Below are positions 31,979 through 41,100 of a DNA stretch of 64,000 nt, piece by piece. The position numbers and the translations under genes are program-made. Source of the DNA: an uncultured Pelagibacteraceae bacterium (GTDB lineage Bacteria > Pseudomonadota > Alphaproteobacteria > Pelagibacterales > Pelagibacteraceae); contig CAJQTC010000005.1 in NCBI GenBank assembly GCA_905618885.1, forward strand, positions 1 to 64,000. Direction: 5' to 3'. The notes beneath the pieces are model-generated. The model had not been told where the DNA came from, did no database searches, and saw only the letters and a list, made by a program, of their open reading frames with translations. How positions within the stretch are numbered: position 1 is the stretch's first letter; the number at the start of each line of letters is the position of its first letter.

Positions 31979-32874
31979 TGACAGAAGAAAACAATAAAAA
32001 AGGTTTAGGACGAGGATTGATGTCGTTGTTTGGTGATCAAGCTGATATTTCAACAGATAAGAAAGATTCTTCGCAAAAAACAAAAAGTAACAACCCATAT
32101 TTACTATTACCCATAAGCGATCTAGCACGTAATAGATTTCAACCAAGAAATTTGTTTGATGATAAAAAATTAGAGGAATTAGCACAATCTATAAAAAAAA
32201 ATGGTTTAATACAGCCAATTGCAGTCAGACCGGGTAAAAAAAAAGATGAATACGAAATTATAGCAGGTGAGAGAAGGTGGTTAGCTTCACAAAAAGCAGG
32301 ACTTCACGAAGTACCAGTAGTTGTGCTTAATCTTAATGATACGCAGTCCTTAGAGTTAGCAATTATAGAAAATATCCAAAGAGAAGATCTAAATTCTATC
32401 GAAGAGGCAAAAGGTTATGATCGATTAATGAAAGAATTTAATTACGACCATGAGAAAATTTGTGAGTTTATGGGTAAAAGCAGAAGTCACATTAGTAATA
32501 CACTCAGACTTTTGACTCTACCTAAAGAAATAATAGAATTAGTCAATGAGGGTAAACTTTCGGCTGGGCAAGTAAGACCATTAGTTGGAAGGTTCAATGC
32601 TATCGAGTTAGCTCGTTCAATAATTAAAGATAGGCTTAGTGCGAGATCTATAGAAAATTTAGTAAAAAGAGAAAAAGAAAAAGAAGATGAAAAATTAAAA
32701 CCTCCAAAAAAGACCGATGTTAATATATTGTTGGCTCAGCAAAAAATTGAAAAAAATCTTGGTTTAAACACCAGAATTGTAAGTAAAAAAAATAGTTCTG
32801 GAAAAATAATAATTGAATTTAGTAATCCAGATCAATTTGAAATGTTGTCAAATTTATTAGTTAAAAAGAAATAG
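31978..32874 (+). CDS. parB: Chromosome partitioning protein ParB
   Basis: KKGLGRGLMSLFGD, NRFQPRNLFDDKKLEELAQSIKKNGLIQPIAVRP, GERRWLASQKAG. Confidence 0.97.
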   Translation: MTEENNKKGLGRGLMSLFGDQADISTDKKDSSQKTKSNNPYLLLPISDLARNRFQPRNLFDDKKLEELAQSIKKNGLIQPIAVRPGKKKDEYEIIAGERRWLASQKAGLHEVPVVVLNLNDTQSLELAIIENIQREDLNSIEEAKGYDRLMKEFNYDHEKICEFMGKSRSHISNTLRLLTLPKEIIELVNEGKLSAGQVRPLVGRFNAIELARSIIKDRLSARSIENLVKREKEKEDEKLKPPKKTDVNILLAQQKIEKNLGLNTRIVSKKNSSGKIIIEFSNPDQFEMLSNLLVKKK

Positions 32875-33871
32875 AAGAAGCTCTACTGGTGAGTTTAATA
32901 ATAAGATCTTTAATTATAACATCATATCGAAGAAAAGAATTTTTCTTCATCAACATCTCTGTTTCACTAATTTTTATTGCCGATTGTGTTAAACTTTCTA
33001 GACTCCATTTTTTAAGTTGATTAATAACTATGGGTTTGTCCTTCCAAAAAATAGGTGGTCTTACGTTTTCTATAGCATCTTCGTATTTAACATTATTGCC
33101 TTTACTAATCTTAATTATGTCTTTCAGTTTGGCAACTCTATAGTTTAGGCTATTCAAATAAAAAAAACTATCTTCGTTCTGTAGATCTATTTCTGACAAC
33201 AAATTATTAATTTTTTTCTTTTCTCCATTTAGCGCACTGTCTCTAATTTCATCAAAATTACTATTACTTTTGATATTGAGTATTTCTAATATTTCAGTTT
33301 TATTAATTTTTTTTTCCAAAAAAAAACTTTTAATTTTTTTTAGCTCATTTTGAATGAGTACTCGATTCATATTTGAATTAGAAATTATTAAATTAACTAT
33401 TTCACCAGATAATCCGTTAAGGTTTTTCAACTCCTTATTCACGTAAGCAATTAAAGTTCTTTCATTATCTTCATAGCAAGGAAAAATTGCTAACTTTAAA
33501 TTTTTTTCAAACAGATTCCTTAGTTTTGATTTTTTTTCTAAATTCTCAGAAAAAATATAAATTTTAATATTTTTATTCTCCTTTTCTAAACTTTCAAAAA
33601 TTTCTTTATAAATTTTATCTGATGCTTCTTGTATGAAGATTATTTTTTCTTTATTGAAAAGTGATTCATTAATAATGTTTTTATATAAAATATCTTTATT
33701 TTTTAATACTTCATCCTCAAAAAAAACTATTATTTCTGCATTTTCATTTTTGTCTTTTAACTTTTTTTTTATGTCGTTTTTTATTCCATTATTCTGTCCA
33801 TAAATTAAAGTTGCCTGGTAATTTTTTAAAACATCTACATTTTGTTCAACTATATAACTTTTTAGTATCAT
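32861..33871 (-). CDS. holA: DNA polymerase III delta subunit
   Basis: 336 aa; divergent sequence but delta-like pattern (ATLIYGQNNGIKNDIKKKL, FPCYEDNERTLIAYVNKEL) and conserved location after parB. Confidence 0.85.
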   Translation of the reverse strand: MILKSYIVEQNVDVLKNYQATLIYGQNNGIKNDIKKKLKDKNENAEIIVFFEDEVLKNKDILYKNIINESLFNKEKIIFIQEASDKIYKEIFESLEKENKNIKIYIFSENLEKKSKLRNLFEKNLKLAIFPCYEDNERTLIAYVNKELKNLNGLSGEIVNLIISNSNMNRVLIQNELKKIKSFFLEKKINKTEILEILNIKSNSNFDEIRDSALNGEKKKINNLLSEIDLQNEDSFFYLNSLNYRVAKLKDIIKISKGNNVKYEDAIENVRPPIFWKDKPIVINQLKKWSLESLTQSAIKISETEMLMKKNSFLRYDVIIKDLIIKLTSRASSISF

Positions 33872-34344
33872 TTATTTCTCATTAATAGTTTTATAAATAG
33901 CGTAATATCATCTGTTAACTGTTGGGTAATAATTTTTATTGTACTTTTTTCTTTTGTAACCGTTTTTGAGTAATCTGATGAGATATCATAATCTCTACTT
34001 CGTATAAATGTCTTTTGTACTATTTTATTATCGTTCAGATTTTTCAAAATTAGCGAGGCAGAAATAGATAAATTATATCTTGTAATTTTACCTGCTATGT
34101 CTTTTATTTTATCGGTCTTTTTTTTCTTTAATACTATTTCAATGTCGTATTTATTTTTTGCCTTACTGTCAGAAATTAGAAGAATGTTATTTTTTAGTTT
34201 ATACGAGATTCGATTATCTCCTGTAATATTAATATTCTGGATATAAATTATATTGTTGTCTCTTTGATTAATCTTTTTAAATCCACATGAATTTAATGTC
34301 AGACACAGAATAAATATGAATATAATTTCAATTTTTTTTTTCAT
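33868..34344 (-). CDS. lptE: LPS-assembly lipoprotein LptE-like
   Basis: 158 aa; lipobox LTLNSCGFKKI; between leuS and holA. Confidence 0.82.
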   Translation of the reverse strand: MKKKIEIIFIFILCLTLNSCGFKKINQRDNNIIYIQNINITGDNRISYKLKNNILLISDSKAKNKYDIEIVLKKKKTDKIKDIAGKITRYNLSISASLILKNLNDNKIVQKTFIRSRDYDISSDYSKTVTKEKSTIKIITQQLTDDITLFIKLLMRNK

Positions 34345-34349
34345 TTTAG

Positions 34350-36872
34350 TTATTTTATAAGATAATTAATTATTCTATTTTTTACAAATATAGTTCTTTG
34401 AATTTTGTTTTTTATTAATTGATCATTAATCTTCTTTATCTTTTTGCATTCATTTATAACATTTTTTTCATTTAAGTCCTTTTTTAGCTCTATGATTTCT
34501 TTTGTTTTTCCATTGATTTGTACAGCAATTTTTATCTTTTCTTCTGGGTTTAATTCACTATTAACTCGTGGCCAGATATTAATATCCTTCGCCTTTAGTT
34601 GTTCCAAACATTCGTGTGCAAGATGAGGTGTAAAAGGTATAAGAATTTTCATTAATTTTGAGAGATTTTTATTTAAGCATTTGTTGCTTATCTCTTCGTT
34701 TATTGATGAATTGAATAAACTATAGATACTATAAATGTTTGCAACTACCACATTTAATTGAAAATTTTTTATTAAGTTGGTTATTTTTAAAATATAATTA
34801 TTGATTTTAATCTCAAAATCTTCACTTTTATTAATCTGAGGATCTTTACGATTAATAATTACGTGGGTTAAATTATAAAGCTTTTGTAAAAACTTATAAG
34901 CTGCATTAACACCTTGGTTAGACCATTGAACATCTTTTTCAGGGGGACTATCAGATAAAATAAACCACCTAACAGCGTCAGCACCGTACGACTTGATCAT
35001 TATTTCAGGGTCAATAACATTTTTTTTTGACTTAGACATTGACTCAGAAGGACCAACAGTAACTTTAGTTTTATCTGCAATCTTTTCAAACTCATTTTTG
35101 TTATTTTTTTCTATTTCTTCTGGATTCAACCATTTACCATCAGTATCTTTATATGTTTCATGACAAACCATACCTTGAGTAAAAAGACCCTTAAATGGTT
35201 CGGTTACATTTATTTTAGGATTATTTTTTTGAACAGCACGCGTGAAAAATCTCGAATAGAGTAAATGTAGAATTGCATGCTCTACGCCACCAATATACTG
35301 GTCAACAGGCATCCAATAATTTAAATCATCAATATTAAATGGCTCCATCTTATTTTTCGGCGAACAAAATCTCATAAAATACCATGAAGAATCTACAAAA
35401 GTATCTAACGTATCCGTTTCTCTAATTGCCGGGCTACCAGTTTTTTTATGAATAGTTTTTTTCCAAGTAGGATGGTTTGCAAGTGGGTTTCCACCTTTCT
35501 TTAAATCAACGTCTACTGGTAATTTTATAGGTAGCTCATTTTTTTCGACAGGAACCACACTACCATTTTCTAAATAAATCATCGGTATAGGGCAGCCCCA
35601 ATATCTTTGTCTTGATACTCCCCAATCTTTTAATCTAAATGAAACTTTTTTTTGACCAATTTTTTTCTTCTCAATTTCATTAATAATTTTTATTTTGGCT
35701 GTTTCTGTGTCTAAGCCATTTAAGAAATCAGAATTAACAAGTAATCCACTTGAGGTGTAGGCTTCTGTAATTTTTTTAAAATTCTTTGGTTTATCTTTAT
35801 TTTCAGCAACAACTTCTATAATTTCTAAGTTATATTTTTTAGCAAAATCTAAATCTCTTTGATCATGCGCTGGACAACCAAAAATAGCTCCGGTTCCGTA
35901 GTCCATTAATACAAAATTTGCTACAAATACTGGAATTTTTTTATCTTTAATAAATGGGTGAACGGCAAATAGATTAGTGTTAAAGCCACTTTTTTCTGCA
36001 ACAGCTAAAGCCTCTTCAGTTGTTCCTACCTTTAAACATTCTTCTTTAAATTTTATGAATTTATTTTCTTTTTCAAATTGAGAACATAAAGGATGATCTA
36101 TTGAAATAGCCAAAAAAGATGCACCAAATATTGTATCAGGCCTTGTTGTAAAGACTTTAATACTCTTATCATCAAGTAATTTGAAATTAATTTCACAACC
36201 TAAAGATTTTCCAATCCAGTTTTTTTGCATTAATTTAACTTTTTCAGGCCACCTATCTAATGTATTAAGATCACTCAATAACTCATTTGCAAATTTTGTA
36301 ATATTAAAAACCCATTGGGATATTTTTTTCCTTTGCACAATTACCCCGGATCGCCAACCTCTACCATTAACTACCTGTTCGTTAGCCAGCACAGTTTGTT
36401 CAACTGGATCCCAGTTTACATAGTTTTCTTTTCTGGACACGTACCCTTTGTTAAAAAATTCAATAAACAACTCTTGTTGATGTTTATAATAATTTTCATC
36501 ACATGTTGATATTTCAAGATCCCAATCAATAGATAAACCCAACATTTTAAGTTGTTTTTTCATTTGAGATATATTTTTTTCCGTCCACTCTTTAGGATGT
36601 AGATTGTTTTCCCTTGCGGCATTCTCAGCAGGTAAACCAAAAGAATCCCAGCCCATGGGATGTAAAACGTTATAACCATTAAGGTACTTAAAACGAGCTA
36701 TAACGTCACCTATTGTATAATTTCTAACGTGACCCATATGAATTTTTCCAGAGGGATAAGGAAACATTTCTAAACAATAAAATTTTGGATTATTTTTTTC
36801 TCTATATAATTTTTTACTTTCAAAAATGGACTGCCACTTTTTTTCAATTAATTGAAAGTTAAGTCGTTCCAT
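34350..36872 (-). CDS. leuS: Leucyl-tRNA synthetase
   Basis: 840 aa; [21 protein letters not shown] (HIGH-type), KMSKSKKNV (KMSKS). Confidence 0.98.
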   Translation of the reverse strand: MERLNFQLIEKKWQSIFESKKLYREKNNPKFYCLEMFPYPSGKIHMGHVRNYTIGDVIARFKYLNGYNVLHPMGWDSFGLPAENAARENNLHPKEWTEKNISQMKKQLKMLGLSIDWDLEISTCDENYYKHQQELFIEFFNKGYVSRKENYVNWDPVEQTVLANEQVVNGRGWRSGVIVQRKKISQWVFNITKFANELLSDLNTLDRWPEKVKLMQKNWIGKSLGCEINFKLLDDKSIKVFTTRPDTIFGASFLAISIDHPLCSQFEKENKFIKFKEECLKVGTTEEALAVAEKSGFNTNLFAVHPFIKDKKIPVFVANFVLMDYGTGAIFGCPAHDQRDLDFAKKYNLEIIEVVAENKDKPKNFKKITEAYTSSGLLVNSDFLNGLDTETAKIKIINEIEKKKIGQKKVSFRLKDWGVSRQRYWGCPIPMIYLENGSVVPVEKNELPIKLPVDVDLKKGGNPLANHPTWKKTIHKKTGSPAIRETDTLDTFVDSSWYFMRFCSPKNKMEPFNIDDLNYWMPVDQYIGGVEHAILHLLYSRFFTRAVQKNNPKINVTEPFKGLFTQGMVCHETYKDTDGKWLNPEEIEKNNKNEFEKIADKTKVTVGPSESMSKSKKNVIDPEIMIKSYGADAVRWFILSDSPPEKDVQWSNQGVNAAYKFLQKLYNLTHVIINRKDPQINKSEDFEIKINNYILKITNLIKNFQLNVVVANIYSIYSLFNSSINEEISNKCLNKNLSKLMKILIPFTPHLAHECLEQLKAKDINIWPRVNSELNPEEKIKIAVQINGKTKEIIELKKDLNEKNVINECKKIKKINDQLIKNKIQRTIFVKNRIINYLIK

Positions 36873-36881
36873 TTTATAAAA

Positions 36882-37433
36882 TTATTTTTTTTTTTTTAAT
36901 TCAGTCTCTAAATTGGCAGCCTTAGATAGAATAGTTCGATTTAATTCTTCTTTAATTTTGGAGTTAGATACTGAAATTTTACAATTTGAATTAGTTTTAC
37001 ATTTCTTTTTATGTATAATTATTTTTAAACTATCAGATTTTACTTCATTAGATAAAAAACGAACTGTGATTTTTATAGAATCATTAGTTGATGAGTCATT
37101 GTACCAGTCTGTTATTATAATACCTCCCGAGTAATCAACCGTAGTCAAAGGTAAAAAATCTAAAGTTTCTAATGAAGATCGCCACAAAGGATTAGAGGTA
37201 CTAAATTCGTAATTTGTTCCACGGTTGCCTCCTTTTAAAGCACCTTTAAGTGATATGCCTCTTCCTGACTCTACGTTCGCTCTTGCTCGATCACGAGCAT
37301 TTACTGGCGTATCCTTGCTCACTTTGCCTGGTTTCATAAATTTAGGAACCGAACAATTGGTTAATAAATTTAAACATATTAGTGAAAATAAAGTAATACC
37401 AAAGAGTTTAGAGAGATAATTTTTAAATATCAT
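36882..37433 (-). CDS. DUF3576 domain lipoprotein
   Basis: 183 aa; lipobox LLTNCS; NPLWRSSLETLDFLPLTTVDYSGGIIITDWY. Confidence 0.8.
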   Translation of the reverse strand: MIFKNYLSKLFGITLFSLICLNLLTNCSVPKFMKPGKVSKDTPVNARDRARANVESGRGISLKGALKGGNRGTNYEFSTSNPLWRSSLETLDFLPLTTVDYSGGIIITDWYNDSSTNDSIKITVRFLSNEVKSDSLKIIIHKKKCKTNSNCKISVSNSKIKEELNRTILSKAANLETELKKKK

Positions 37434-37617
37434 AGATTTATCTTAGTATATGGCCCTTTTTTTTGGCTAAAACAAACAATTTCATGTAATTACTGATGTT
37501 GCATATATATCACATGAGATCATAAAAAACAAGAAAACAGTAGAAATCTAACTAGCTGGTTTTGGTTTGTAGTATAAAAACCCAAGTTAATTTAAATAAA
37601 CTAATAAAAGGAATAAA

Positions 37618-38640
37618 ATGAAAATAACTAAAATATTAGTAGCTCTTTCGTTCTTATTTGCAGTAACTGCCAACGCTGGTGAACTGACTGTAACTGGGAA
37701 CATGGAATCTACTTACTCTACAGAGGGTAATACCGCTACAACTGGTAACCCACTTGGAATGGACAAGGAATTAAAATTCGCTGGTTCAACTGAGTTAGAT
37801 AACGGTATTACAGTATCAGTAATGCAAGATACAACTGATGCATTAGTATTCAGTAACTCGCAAATATCATTTGGAAACATTATGGGATTAGCAGCAGTTT
37901 ACGTAGGTTCGGATCACGATCCTATGGACGCAGTTGACGACATAACTCCAAATGCTTATGAAGAAGCAAACGGTTCAGGTTCAGGAACATATACTGATAT
38001 TGGATCAAACGCTTCGCAAATGGGTGTTGGTACTAAGTTCAGCGTACCTATGCTAGGTAACGTAAACTTTAAACATTATCCAAAAATTGACAGCACTAAA
38101 AACGCAGATAATAAAAGTTCTGGTGATGCAAACGGTAATGTAGGTTCTGCAAATGCTCTTACAATAACAACAGATCTAGGTGGTCTTATACCACAAGCTT
38201 CTGGAGCAACATTAACAACTGGTTATGCAGATTACGAACAAGATACTGATGCTACAACTAATGATGGTAATGAATTAACTGCTGCTCTTAACTATGCTTA
38301 TGGTCCGGTTAAATTTGGTTATCAAAAGAAATACCAAAACCAAGGTCAAGCTGCTTCAACTACTGATGCAATCTTTTACAAAGACGATGTAATGGGTATA
38401 GCATATGCTGTAAATGATGCACTTTCGATATCATATAACATATATGAGTCTTACAAGCACACAGGTCAAATAGACAACGCTGCTGCAAGTGATCAAAAGC
38501 AAAAAACAAAAGCTATTAGCATAGGTTATGCAATCGGTGGAATGACTATTGGATTCCAAGATGCACAAACAAGTAACGCTAATCATGTTATAGATGCGGA
38601 TGACGATACAAGAACACTTGGTGTTGCTGTAGCGTTTTAG
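37618..38640 (+). CDS. Gram-negative porin family protein
   Basis: 340 aa; signal peptide MKITKILVALSFLFAVTANA, alternating beta-strand pattern, C-terminal aromatic (GVAVAF). Confidence 0.87.
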   Translation: MKITKILVALSFLFAVTANAGELTVTGNMESTYSTEGNTATTGNPLGMDKELKFAGSTELDNGITVSVMQDTTDALVFSNSQISFGNIMGLAAVYVGSDHDPMDAVDDITPNAYEEANGSGSGTYTDIGSNASQMGVGTKFSVPMLGNVNFKHYPKIDSTKNADNKSSGDANGNVGSANALTITTDLGGLIPQASGATLTTGYADYEQDTDATTNDGNELTAALNYAYGPVKFGYQKKYQNQGQAASTTDAIFYKDDVMGIAYAVNDALSISYNIYESYKHTGQIDNAAASDQKQKTKAISIGYAIGGMTIGFQDAQTSNANHVIDADDDTRTLGVAVAF

Positions 38641-38659
38641 TTAGTAAATAAATTTTAAA

Positions 38660-39220
38660 TTAAAAAAGCCGGTTAGTAATAACCGGCTTTTTTTTTACCT
38701 CAGAGAACAAAGCTAAACCATTTCCATTTACTAAGTTAAGCTTATTAAGATTAGAACTTCTAATGCCACCCAAAGGCACTATATTTGCTCTAAATTTACT
38801 AGTTAATAGATTAAACTTAACTATATCCAAATGCTCTTTTTTGTCTTCATAAGATGTTTTAAAAAGTCTAGATAAAAAAATTGTTTTACAACCTTGTTTT
38901 ATTTTTTCATTAATTTCTTTAAATGAGTGAGCTGATCCTATTAAATTAATTCTTTTATCTAGATAGGTTTTTTTATTAAACGAAGAGAGGTATAAACCAT
39001 CAGCCTTGCAATTCTTTAAAAGACGCACGTTATTTGAGATATATAATTTAAACCCTTTTATATGACATTTTTTTCTAAATATATTTAATTCTTCCTTGTT
39101 TTCTTGAATATTGTTATTTCTATATATAATAGAAATCTTTTTATTATTTTTAATATAATTAAGATCAAGATTTCTAGTATTTTCTATATATAAATAATAA
39201 TTACTCTTTATAATAAACAT
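38660..39220 (-). CDS. Thiamine-phosphate synthase (ThiE/TenI)-like protein
   Basis: 186 aa; DGLYLSSFNKK, IGSAHSFKEINEKI, IVPLGGIRSSNL; divergent relative to canonical ThiE. Confidence 0.7.
   Translation of the reverse strand: MFIIKSNYYLYIENTRNLDLNYIKNNKKISIIYRNNNIQENKEELNIFRKKCHIKGFKLYISNNVRLLKNCKADGLYLSSFNKKTYLDKRINLIGSAHSFKEINEKIKQGCKTIFLSRLFKTSYEDKKEHLDIVKFNLLTSKFRANIVPLGGIRSSNLNKLNLVNGNGLALFSEVKKKPVITNRLF
38662..38696 (+). terminator. Intrinsic terminator of the porin gene, potentially bidirectional
   Basis: aaaaaaGCCGGTTA-gtaa-TAACCGGCttttttttt; 8-bp perfect stem plus T tract, A tract on the other side. Confidence 0.92.
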
Positions 39221-39222
39221 GC

Positions 39223-39861
39223 ATGAATCTAATTGTTAAAAGATTTGAAAATATAAAATCTCTAATAAATAATAGCAATGTAAAGATTATAGCGGTTAGT
39301 AAAACCTTTACTTATGGTCACATTAAACCACTAGTTGATCACGGACACGTCCATTTTGGCGAGAATAAAGTGCAAGAAGCACAATCTAAATGGCATGAAA
39401 TAAAAAAAATTAATCTAAAAATTAACCTTCATATGATCGGAAAATTACAATCTAATAAAGTAAAAGAAGCTGTAGATTTATTTGATTACATACATTCATT
39501 AGATAGTCAGAAATTAGCAGATCGTTTGGCTAAATATGAAAATGCAACAAATAAAAAATTAAAATATTTTATACAAGTCAACATAGGTAATGAAAAACAG
39601 AAATCAGGGATAGGAATAGATCTTCTTGATGATTTTTATTACTATTGCACTAAAGAGCTAAGTATAAATATTATTGGTTTGATGGCTATACCACCTAATG
39701 ACGGAAACGAAAGTATTCACTTTAAAAATTTAGCAGTTTTAAACAAGTCGTTAGGACTTAAAGAGTTGAGCATGGGTATGTCTGGAGATTTTCAGGAAGC
39801 ACTCAAATACGAATCAACATTTGTAAGACTCGGCAGCTCTATTTTTGGAAAAAGAGTTTAA
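39223..39861 (+). CDS. YggS family pyridoxal phosphate homeostasis protein
   Basis: 212 aa; IIAVSKTF, HFGENKVQEAQSKW, LHMIGKLQSNK, LSMGMSGDFQEAL. Confidence 0.95.
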   Translation: MNLIVKRFENIKSLINNSNVKIIAVSKTFTYGHIKPLVDHGHVHFGENKVQEAQSKWHEIKKINLKINLHMIGKLQSNKVKEAVDLFDYIHSLDSQKLADRLAKYENATNKKLKYFIQVNIGNEKQKSGIGIDLLDDFYYYCTKELSINIIGLMAIPPNDGNESIHFKNLAVLNKSLGLKELSMGMSGDFQEALKYESTFVRLGSSIFGKRV

Positions 39862-40349
39862 TGTATTTCTAATTTTGTTTTAGCATCAATTTTCGCAATT
39901 AATATTTTCATATTTTTTTTTGAAATAGCCACACAACCTCTTGTTGGCTCATAATTTTTTTTTGAAATATGTAAAAATATCGCGCTACCTTTTTTTTTTA
40001 CAACACGCTTTATGTTGTAATCAATTACTATTATTAAATCATATATATTTTCATTTAACCAAAGCTTTTCTGCTCCTAGATTAAATGGAAACTTAATTAA
40101 TTTGTTGTAAAACTTTGAACTTGAATCATCGCACCAACCCATATCTTTTTTAATAATGATTTTCTTTAATTTAGTTTTAATTTTTGGTATTCTGTCTTTT
40201 CTATAAAATATAGACTTAAAATTAAACACCCCAGCTGGCGTTTTGTTGTCACCTTCAAACTTTTTAATTGTAATTCCTCTTTTACCTATTGCGCATTTTA
40301 TCTTATACTCATTAAAGTATAAAAATTTTTTTTTTAATTTTATATTCAT
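39858..40349 (-). CDS. L,D-transpeptidase (YkuD) domain protein
   Basis: GDNKTPAGVFNF, SAIFLHISKKNYEPTRGCVAISKKNM (HxxxxxxxxxxGCVA); ATG at 40349 preferred over TTG 40361. Confidence 0.87.
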   Translation of the reverse strand: MNIKLKKKFLYFNEYKIKCAIGKRGITIKKFEGDNKTPAGVFNFKSIFYRKDRIPKIKTKLKKIIIKKDMGWCDDSSSKFYNKLIKFPFNLGAEKLWLNENIYDLIIVIDYNIKRVVKKKGSAIFLHISKKNYEPTRGCVAISKKNMKILIAKIDAKTKLEIH

Positions 40350-40355
40350 ATAATT

Positions 40356-40985
40356 ATGCAAAACAGCTTACTTGTTTTTGGAACAAAAAACTTTAACAAA
40401 TCATTAGATGAAATTAGGGAATATTTAGATTTTTCAGTAATTTTTTTTAATAACGATACTTCACTTAATAAGCAAATTGCAAATATAAATGCTCTTTTAG
40501 TTGACAGTGAAATTTGTGAAAACTTAGAAAATTTAAAGTTAATAAACAGTGTAAACGACAAACCTGTCCTATTAGCTGAAAAATACGGATTTATAAAAAA
40601 ATGTATTCATACTGATAAAATTTTTTTCCCATTAACACTATCAGACTTTAATAATAGAGTTTTAAATTTAATAATTTCTAAAAAATTTAATCAGAATTCT
40701 TCTCTTAAAATTAAAGAATATATAATAGATAAAAATAAAAAAAAATTAAAAAGAGGGAGTCTTTCTATTGTTGTTACTGAACGAGAAATTCAATTAATCG
40801 AATTATTATTTAATGAAACTAAACCGTTCACCAAAAAAAATCTGTTAAAGCAACTTTGGAATTATTCAGAAGATGCTGATACACACACGATAGAAACCCA
40901 CATCTATAGACTTAGGAAAAAAATTTTCGATAAGTTTAGTGATAAGAATTTTATAGTTAATACAAAAGTTGGTTATTCAATTTGA
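40356..40985 (+). CDS. Winged-helix (OmpR/PhoB C-terminal type) transcriptional regulator with atypical receiver-like N-terminus
   Basis: 209 aa; TEREIQLIELLFNETKPFTKKNLLKQLWNYSEDADTHTIETHIYRLRKKI; N-terminus lacks the DD pair of canonical receivers. Confidence 0.85.
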   Translation: MQNSLLVFGTKNFNKSLDEIREYLDFSVIFFNNDTSLNKQIANINALLVDSEICENLENLKLINSVNDKPVLLAEKYGFIKKCIHTDKIFFPLTLSDFNNRVLNLIISKKFNQNSSLKIKEYIIDKNKKKLKRGSLSIVVTEREIQLIELLFNETKPFTKKNLLKQLWNYSEDADTHTIETHIYRLRKKIFDKFSDKNFIVNTKVGYSI

Positions 40986-41089
40986 AAAAAAGGAATAAAA
41001 TAGCAATTGATTTATTTACAAAAAAATATAGAAAACGGATTGTTAAAGCTAAAAAAGGAAAAGGTAGTTTTAAAAGAAATAAAAATTAG
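40982..41089 (+). CDS. ArfA-like alternative ribosome-rescue factor (35 aa, not in ORF track)
   Basis: TTG-initiated frame overlapping the previous stop: MKKRNKIAIDLFTKKYRKRIVKAKKGKGSFKRNKN*; resembles E. coli ArfA segment ...[21 protein letters not shown]. Confidence 0.78.
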   Translation: MKKRNKIAIDLFTKKYRKRIVKAKKGKGSFKRNKN

Positions 41090-41100
41090 TAATTTTATCG

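Noticed and set aside
37434-37617. 184-bp region upstream of the porin with short imperfect palindromes (AACTAGCTGGTT)
   Set aside because: Could hold a leader or sRNA, but I see no convincing conserved RNA structure; likely just promoter and 5' UTR.
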